Below are positions 56,450-64,000 of a DNA stretch of 64,000 nt, in pieces. The stretch lies in assembly GCA_028554795.2 (NCBI GenBank), contig CM068828.1:19739936-19803935 (forward strand), in the 5' to 3' direction. The notes under the pieces were generated by a model. The model had not been told where the DNA came from. It did not search any database and saw only the letters and a list, made by a program, of their open reading frames with translations. Position numbers and translations under genes: made by a program. Each line of letters starts with the position of its first letter. Positions within the stretch are counted from its first letter, which is position 1. This DNA is from Sinohyriopsis cumingii (taxonomy: Eukaryota; Mollusca; Bivalvia; Unionida; Unionidae).

Positions 56450-56735
56450 ATTCCACTTGTATTAGTTCCTTCTAACTGAGGGACCATTCCACTTGTATTA
56501 GTTTCTTCTAACTGAGGGACCATTCCACTTGTATTAGTTCCTTCTAACTGAGGGACCATTCCACTTGTATTAGTTCCTTCTAACTGAGGGACCATTCCAC
56601 TTGTATTAGTTTCATCTAACTGAGGGACCATTCCACTTGTATTAGTTCCTTCTAACTGAGGAACCATTACACTTGTATTAGTTCATTCTAACTGAGGGAC
56701 CATTCCACCAGTATTAGTTCCTTCTAACTGAACAA
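56450..56735. repeat. 36-bp minisatellite
   Basis: Eight units of GAGGGACCATTCCACTTGTA and TTAGTTCCTTCTAACT. Minus-strand translation MVPQLEGTNTSG repeats stay open because 36 is divisible by three. Confidence 0.95.
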
Positions 56736-59474
56736 TGAGTCTCCCAATACATTAGACACTCTTAGACATTTCAAATGTAAACCTGGATTGTCACTGAGGA
56801 CACCGCTTTAGAAAATCTCCAGCAATAATGCAAAGGCCAAACTACTTGTTTCTGATTTGGTGTTTTAGATAAGTCACCATGATGAAGCTATCAGAAATAA
56901 TGAGAACTCCATTCCCATTATCAGACAGAATGAGAACTCCATTGCCATGTAGATTCTCCAGCCAGCAATGAAAAACTTTCAGAAATGGTTTCCATCTAGA
57001 GGAAGGTGATATGTAAAAAAATGATTCTGAGAGGCCACATATCTATGGCATTCCAAAACGGCAGGAGACTTGCACACCTAGTACTCTGTATTTGCATCCA
57101 TAGCGATTGTGACTGCCAGATATTGTGCTTACGGAGGTAACCCCAATGCAAGTCCAAAGTGGTTTCCCTGCCTTCAAGATGCAACCTCATATTATTGCAG
57201 ATTGTGAGAGTTGGTCCGATGGTCAAACTCTAGTTCTGTCTCCATTTTGGGCACATAATCATTGTTATGGGAGCCCAATAAAGTAACCAAGGAAAAGGAC
57301 ATCTGCTGCTGCAATGAGCAAAACCCGGCCAGTGAAAGAATTCTCTAGTGAATGGATTTCTCCATACAGGTAGAAAACTTACCATTGCATGAATTCAATT
57401 CTCATTCCTTGGGGAAACATTGTTCTTTTTACTTGAACATTGATTCCAGACCAAGTCGACCAAATCTTGAAAGGGTGCAAGGATGGAGATATCCCAACTG
57501 ACAAGGAGATTGAGAACGAAAGGAAAGTAACATGTGAAATCATGTCTTGCTCCAAAATATAACTAGGATGTTGCTTTGTTGTCTGTTGTAGGCAATTCAA
57601 ATAACTTCTGGAAGCCATTTGAATGTTGGAAATGAAATCACATCTCTTGTAAGTAAACACTGATTGCATAGTCTCCACAATGGATAGCAGTATAGTACAT
57701 TTCACATGGGTCATGTATGTGCATTTACTCATTTTAAAAATTAAATATAAAGTGTTCTTTTAAAATTTAACACTAATTTTCTTTAACCAAAATCTATTCA
57801 ATCCTGATTACTGAATGATTGCAACTTAACTGTCACTGAGAAACTTCCAGATGAAAATTAACTATTGCTATGGACTTTTGCAATGGTGGCCATGTACTAA
57901 ACTTGGGTCAAAATAAGAGCATGTCAAGTGGAATTGTCACAAGTGAGGGTAGAACGAATTTGTATATTGATAGGCATAGCTTTCATTGTGACATCACATC
58001 ATGTAATATTCAATCTGGATTGTAATGGATCACACCCTTAGGTTCATTTCATCCAAAAAATACATTAACATTGATTTTGCTGTATGCACCTCTCGGGGCA
58101 TCTAAATAATGACCTTCTGAAAGGAATGTGGATGTATACAAGTCTAAATGAAGTGAATACTTGCCACTTAAAGGTATGTATAATCAAATTCTAAACAATA
58201 ACGCCCATGACTGAAATAGTCGGTGTTGAATGTCTACATGACCTATGTGACTTCTACTATAGAACCCATTGATGCATTCCATCAGAAACTCAAGAATATA
58301 ATAGAGTTGACTGAATGCGCTTAGGTTAATGACAAGTGATAAGTGCTGCACTGAAGCTGAAAGTTCTCTGGCCAAAGGCCAAAACAGATACACTGAATGA
58401 GATACTGAGTCCCCAGGAAATGTCGTCATGGTAAATCTTCCCCATTCAGCAATGAAAGATTGCAGGATTCTTCTTACTGTGATCTGTGATTAGCGAGGAG
58501 GGCATGTATGTCATTTAAGATAGAGATGGTCTCGTGGAACGATGGTGAAAATGATTTATCTCCCTTTGACTTTTGTACTTGGTTCTAATTCGGTACAACT
58601 GCTTCTCAGTAGCATGCCCTTTGACCTTTGGTTGGTTCTGCTGAGACTGTGAGGCATGATGGCTTGTTGCAAATTCTGTTAATCTGATCATTAAAGAGGA
58701 GAACAGATGAAAGTTGCAAGTGTAGGTTGGCCCATGATGGTCTTTAACATGTAAAGCAATTGCATCTCATTGTTAAGTTCATAGCTGTTATTACAGCCTC
58801 TATGTAATGAACCTTTCCCTGAACATGCTCCCACTTATTTCTGGTAAGATTCGGGATGAGAGAATGTAAGCTGTGAACCACCTATTGAAGACTGTCCTAG
58901 AAATTTGATTAAAAGGCTATAACATCACGAATTAACTCAAGTGTATCCAAACAGAAAACAGAGAAGGCATTTGTGAGGGAAGAAAAAGCATCCCTAGATG
59001 CTTGGGACTTGTAACTGATGCTGTAAGCAGACCCAAATTGTCAGTAACTTTTCAGATTATGGAAGCAATTGAAAATAGATTCTTCCAATGATAATCATCA
59101 CATGATATCCAGTAGGTAATGTAGAGGAATGAGAAGGACAGAACTGGACTGGACTGGGTGGAAAACTTCAGTCCAAACCTGCACGGCAGAGTTTCACTCA
59201 TCAAAATAAGTTCTAATAATGACAATTTAACTTGAGTACCAGTTTTTATCATTTATGAATTATGGTAGATAGTCAATGACTCCTGTGCTAGCTGTGAAGC
59301 TGTTGGAGAAGAATGTCAATGATGGCAGCCCACTACACTAATGCAGCACTTATGAGTTAGATCCCATTACTTCTACTGTGTTACTAAGTAGAGTCTCTTG
59401 GGTGGCAGAGGCTTGGGGCAAGTGAAGAGACATCTCTTAAAAACTGAGGCCTCAAGCTGGTCATAGGGCTAAGT
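56736..59474. other. Unassigned 2.7 kb, no gene recognised
   Basis: Moderately mixed composition with several minus-strand frames of 66-117 codons (57379-57732, 58184-58429, 59052-59252) that show no motif. Together with 55581-56449 it could be one large decayed element or unrecognised exons. I cannot support either. Confidence 0.4.
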
Positions 59475-61112
59475 GTTATGTATATTTAATTTGTAGTATT
59501 TATTAGCTTTTCTTAATGATTATATGCTATATATACATTTTTATTTAGTACCTGACCCTGTCCAAAATCAAGCTCACTTTGTACCTAACCAGGGACATTT
59601 ATGTTGTAACAACATAATACATAGCTATATTTCTGTTTGAGTGTGGATTAATATTCAAATCATTATTAATGTAAACATGTTTACCTGAATTTAAGGTAAA
59701 AGACACTGTCTTGATTCTGACCACAAAATCATCTAGAATGGAAAATTCCATTAAGTAACAGAGTATTTTCATGAAATAGTAATTGTGACCTAGGTCAAGT
59801 AGAGAGTTATAAAATCTTGTTTATCTAAAAATTACTCATTCTTGCTTTAACCCCTTACCTCATGCAAGCGCCCTTGGACGCTTCTACTTCATTCACATGG
59901 AAGCGCCTTCTGGCGCCTCTACTCTATTCGCATGGATATGCCTTTCGACGCCTGCTGTAAAAATCAGCCATTTTTAGTGGGTGTTCATAGCATCACTTGC
60001 AGGGAAAACCCCCTATTAGGTACCTCATTCACTGCTGTAAATGACCATTATATCAGATCACATGGTTGCTGTTTATGCTCTGGTCGAAATCTGCTATTTA
60101 AAGTAACTGGGTCGTATTCTCCACTCTCCAAAATGGAGGTCATGGATTTCATTCAGAACTTTTCACGATTAGAATCACAACTATGAAAGCTTCAATAACT
60201 TAGGTAAAGGCTCTGATATTGATGCAGGCAGCAATTAGTTTTTATAAATTATCAAATTCAGATGACTTAGTGATGTAGATGCAGACAAATTTCGATATGA
60301 GAAATGGCAGCTACAGTTGGTCACTGCTTCACTGACTTAACAATGAACGAGTTCTCTAAGATTTTAAAACACATAAAAAATTCATCCCTGAAAAATAATT
60401 ACACAGCTATAACGATCGGACTTTACTCTTAAATTTTTCCATACATAATAGACATGTACCAAAAAGGTAAAATGATTAAAACTGCTGTTAAACGTAACAT
60501 ACACTACACTGCTTAACAGTTAACATGCAGGCCTATGTGTATGGAGTCACATGTATTCTATTTATAGCACACTGCACTGGGTAACTTTGCTACATGTATA
60601 TCGGAGGGCTAAAAAGGCATACACTGTATGAGGTAAAGGGTTAAGATCTTGAAGCAGAAACATTCTTATGTTGTGTTCAGTTTTTCATTTGGGTAGATTG
60701 ATTTACTGAAATTATTATTCAATAGAATTACAAAGTGCTCAATAATATTCTTAGATGGAACATTAATTTGGAATTATAGTGAATTTAGACAAGAGCAATT
60801 TTGTATTATATTATTGTGATACATCAAACAAGATTCTTAGCACAATGCCATAATCGAGGCCATTGGCACATCAGCACATTTGATACAACAACACCCTCAA
60901 CATTGGAACTTATTTGGAACACAACTGGAATTCAATTAGAACTTCATTCAGTTGGACTTGTAATAGAACTTTTAGGACTATTTCGGATTTCATTCACAAT
61001 ACTGTAAATTCTTTTTAATATTTCACTATGTATTCTAGGGAAATAAATCCTTTGTTGAATTTTACAAAAACTTACTGGTTTTTGGTCATTTTTTGTTACT
61101 TAGTTTAAGACC
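59475..61112 (+). repeat. Dispersed repeat D, copy 3, interrupted by a MITE
   Basis: Collinear with 8010-9215 on both sides of the MITE at 59847-60644: the left part shares TTATATGCTATATATA and GTCCAAAATCAAG, the right part shares AACATTAATTTGGAATT and GAATTTTACAAAA. The right end also matches 3840-4240. No gene. Confidence 0.65.
59847..60644 (+). mobile_element. TTAA-flanked MITE, family B, copy 2
   Basis: 798 bp including both TTAA ends: TTAACCCCTTACCTCAT at the left and ATGAGGTAAAGGGTTAA at the right form inverted termini. The body matches 25781-26541 in inverse orientation. Short frames such as MEVMDFIQNFSRLESQL (60132-60182) could be a remnant of a transposase N-terminus (speculative). 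Confidence 0.88.
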
Positions 61113-61210
61113 AAAGAGTTGTAACATGAGCCCAGTCTGTAAGGAACGTGGCAATCTTGAGGTTGAGATGGGGTACAGAATATTGTTCCACATATCCGGT
61201 CCATAATTCT

Positions 61211-61520
61211 GTGTGTGTGTTTTGAAATTTTAATGTAAATTTAAAATATTTTCAGTCATATTGCTACATTGTCTGCAGTGTGACAGTTTATAGTGATGTC
61301 TAGTAATGGGGCATCATGCGGTAACATGTTGCATCGTGTCACATTATCCAGACACCAGGCTGACCAGTCCCAACAATAACCTCTTAATGCTGAGCACCAC
61401 ACGAGGCAGCTGCTAGTACCATTTTTATAAGTTTTTGGTATGACTCAGACAGAGTTCAAATTCATGACCTGCCACATCCAAGGCAGATGCTCTAACCACT
61501 AGACCATTGGAGTGGTTCCA
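61211..61520 (-). mobile_element. SINE family 2, with empty MITE target
   Basis: Reverse-oriented copy. CTCTAACCACTAGACCAT at 61490-61507 is the complement of a tRNA-like box A region; box B is decayed. The body contains GTCTGCAGTGTGACAG and CACCAGGCTGACCAG. It preserves the uninterrupted AACCTCTTAATGCTGAGC at 61379-61396 that is split by a MITE in the copy at 25589. Confidence 0.85.
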
Positions 61521-61524
61521 AACT

Positions 61525-62423
61525 GATGATATTGTTTGTGTCCATCCTGCTGTCCAATATATGATATGGTTTCAAACCATTTCATGCAATCTGATGTTTT
61601 TGTCCTGAACCTATGATTGACTTCTGTCTATAATATGCAGGTCTGACATGTATTGAAGGAATGACAACCAGAGACCAAAGAAAACTACAAATGTTGAGTG
61701 GTTGTCAGACTGGTCTCACCCAGGGTCTAAATCAGTAACAAAACAGAGCAGACTATATACATATTGTGTAGTGTCTTGCTTTATGAACATGTGAGTATCC
61801 ATGCAGAGTTACCCACTATGTTAAATACCTGTAAAAGGGCACATGTGGCCTGTACAGGTAGAGAATTAGAGCATTGCTATTAACGTTTTGAAATCAGACA
61901 CTAAATAATCAATTCTAGTTGCAAATGACCTGATGGAAGGCCAATTATTCGATTGCCTATACAGGTAAATTAATGAAGCATTGTTGATATTAGTTACATG
62001 TAAGAAGTAGAAGGGAAATAATTCTAGTACAGCTTACCCAAAGGAAGGCCAATATGTTTGATTGCCTATACAGGTAAAATCACTGAAGCACTGCTTACAG
62101 TAACAAATATGAACTGAATGCTACTGAGTAAACCATCTATAGAAAACTTACCTGTACTTATCTGACCAAAGTGGAAGCTATACAGTTTTCTATACTGCAT
62201 ACAAAAACCTGCACATAAACAAAAGAAGTTGTTGTTTTTGTGTCCATAAACTTAGAAACAATTGATGCAAACTCTGAGAATGTCAAGAAAAACTGGACAT
62301 CCTTTTTAGCTATATCCAAAAACCCTCAGTCCCACCAAATGTAATAAAGGTTGGTTTGATGAAAACAATGCTGCCATACAGAGATTACTGAATGTGAAAC
62401 ATCAGCTATGTTTAGAAGACAGC
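61525..62423. other. Nothing recognised
   Basis: Contains two similar segments, AGGCCAATTATTCGATTGCC near 61937 and AGGCCAATATGTTTGATTGCC near 62046, each followed by TATACAGGTAAA, about 108 bp apart: a small duplication. No gene supported. Confidence 0.5.
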
Positions 62424-62433
62424 ACATTATCAT

Positions 62434-62690
62434 TTTGTTGTTGTTGTTGTTGTAGGGTTTAACACCATTTTTCAGCAAAAGATAGGCTATACACGGCAGC
62501 CAGTATAATTGGTGGAGGAAGAACCCTGGAAAACCCTGGGAAGACCCACCGACCCACGACAAGCTACTGGCAGGCTTTCTCATGTTCCAACATTAGCCAA
62601 ACCTGAGACTCAAACTCACGCAGACAGAGGTGAGATGACAGTGATCCGTAACGGTGAGTGCTTTGGACCACTCGGCCACTCAGGGCCCCC
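62434..62690 (-). mobile_element. tRNA-derived SINE, family 1, full length with TSD
   Basis: Minus-strand copy with a (TTG)n tract at its left, body GGTGGAGGAAGAACCCTGG and tRNA-like head ending CACTCGGCCACTCAGGG. Target-site duplication ACATTATCAT at 62424-62433 and 62691-62700. Confidence 0.93.
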
Positions 62691-62764
62691 ACATTATCAT
62701 CTAAAGAAGCAGCCTTCAACAGCATCAAGAGGACTGTCCTATGCAAACTCACAAAATTATTAAG

Positions 62765-63570
62765 CAGCATGTAGACCCATACATGACAGTGTATTTTTAT
62801 GTCACAATGTAGACCCATATATGACAGTGTATTTTTTTGTCAAAATGTAGACCCATATACAACAGTGTATTTTTATGTCACAAGTTAGACTCATATATGA
62901 CAGTGTATTTTTATGTCACAATGTAGACCCATATATGACTGTATCTTAATATCAAAATGTAGACCCATAAATGACAGTATATTTCTATGTCACAAGGTAT
63001 ACCCAAATATGACGATGTATTTTTAGGTCAAAATGTAGACCCAGATATGACAGTGTATTTTTATGTCACAAGGTAAATCCATATATGAAAGTGTATTTTT
63101 ATGTCACAAGGTAGACCCATATATGATAGTGTATTTTTATGTTGCAAGGTAAGCCCATATATGACAGTGTATTTTATGTGACAATGTAGACCACTATATT
63201 GTTGTATTTTTATGTCACAAGGTAAACCCATATATGACAGCATATTTCAATGTTACAAGGCAGACCCATATATAACAGTGTATTTTTATGTCACAAGGTA
63301 AACCCATATATGACAGAGTATTTTTATGTCACAAGGTAGACCAATATATGACTGTATTTTTATGTCACAAAGTATACCAATATTCTGACAGTGTATTTTT
63401 ATGTCACTAGGCAGACCCATATATGACAGTGAATTTTTATGTAACAATGTAGAACAATACATGACAGTGAAATTATATGTAACAATGTAGAACAGTACAT
63501 GACAGTATATTATTATGTAACAATGTAGACCCATGTATGACAGTGTATTTTTATGTAACAAAACTCTGCG
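62765..63570. repeat. 38-bp minisatellite, diverged
   Basis: About 20 units with GACCCATATATGACAGTGTA and TTTTTATGTCACAATGTA, with many small insertions and deletions. Confidence 0.93.
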
Positions 63571-64000
63571 TCTTCACTATTCGGATGAAGTAAATAGTGG
63601 TGCATCATGTGATAATTTCTTAAATAACAACAACAACAAATAATAATAATAATAATAATGATAATAATAATAATTGTTATTTATAGAGGGTGACTCATTT
63701 AGTCAAGACTTTTTTCCAATGAGGCCCTCTGAAGAATAACATGTACATCATGCAAAAGATAATAGTATGAACTATTTATTTTAAAATGACTTTAGTATTA
63801 TGAATATGAAATTCTAAATTCTATTATAATCAATTAGTAATATATGTACACTATGACACTATGATATCTCTTCTTAAATACTGGATTAATTGCAGCAGAT
63901 TTTACATCAAGTGAAAGCTTGTTCCAGTATTGACAAACATTTCTTAAATTGTACCATTCTTGGTTTTGGTACTTGAAGGTTTCCATGTTACATTGATCTC
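63571..64000. other. (AAT)n microsatellite and unassigned sequence
   Basis: A CAA-then-AAT stretch at about 63628-63675. The rest to the window end holds nothing I recognise. Confidence 0.6.

Overview
The window looks like AT-rich nuclear DNA from an animal, most likely a lophotrochozoan such as a mollusc (inference). It has spliced genes with long introns, tRNA-derived SINEs, non-LTR retrotransposons, cut-and-paste transposons and very many minisatellites. Nothing suggests bacterial, plasmid or phage DNA. The species cannot be fixed from the sequence alone.

The one clear host gene lies on the minus strand and covers at least 6682-50646. I assembled eight consecutive exons whose splice phases all agree: 50518-50646, 44428-44666, 43669-43840, 35870-35980, 18259-18324, 15776-16003, 13485-13599 and 6682-6829. 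Together they encode about 402 residues: ankyrin repeats, an acidic linker, then the N-terminal part of a myosin motor (start of motor, P-loop GESGSGKT, switch I, LLEKSR region). Ankyrin repeats ahead of a motor are the layout of unconventional myosin-XVI (MYO16). The 5' end lies beyond the right edge or was not found, and the rest of the motor and tail lie beyond the left edge.

The introns and the right flank are built from tandem repeats and mobile elements. About 30 minisatellite arrays (units of 18-103 bp, mostly unrelated) take up roughly 21 kb, a third of the window. Nearly all long open reading frames are translations of these arrays and are not genes. One array (35590-35880) contains copies of the exon-35870 splice-donor junction. 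Another (45288-45640) is an expansion of a segment of a LINE reading frame.

Mobile elements, left to right: a pair of TTAA-flanked MITEs (2291-3666); two SINE families in several copies; a 2.4-kb element with CACTGG ends and an intact 561-residue transposase-like protein (10745-13141); two small pogo-like MITEs (15029-15420); a 7.95-kb foldback-like element with long inverted repetitive arms and two decayed genes (20165-28119); a nearly full-length but inactivated LINE (about 30300-34390); a Tigger/pogo derivative with a 139-residue DNA-binding protein ending in a PCNA-binding motif (41075-43250); and a decayed second LINE (44890-46140). Several sit inside minisatellites or inside each other, which gives clean internal evidence for target-site duplications.

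The stretch 52140-64000 holds repeats and unassigned DNA, with no gene I can support. All homology statements rest on motif recognition. No database search was run.
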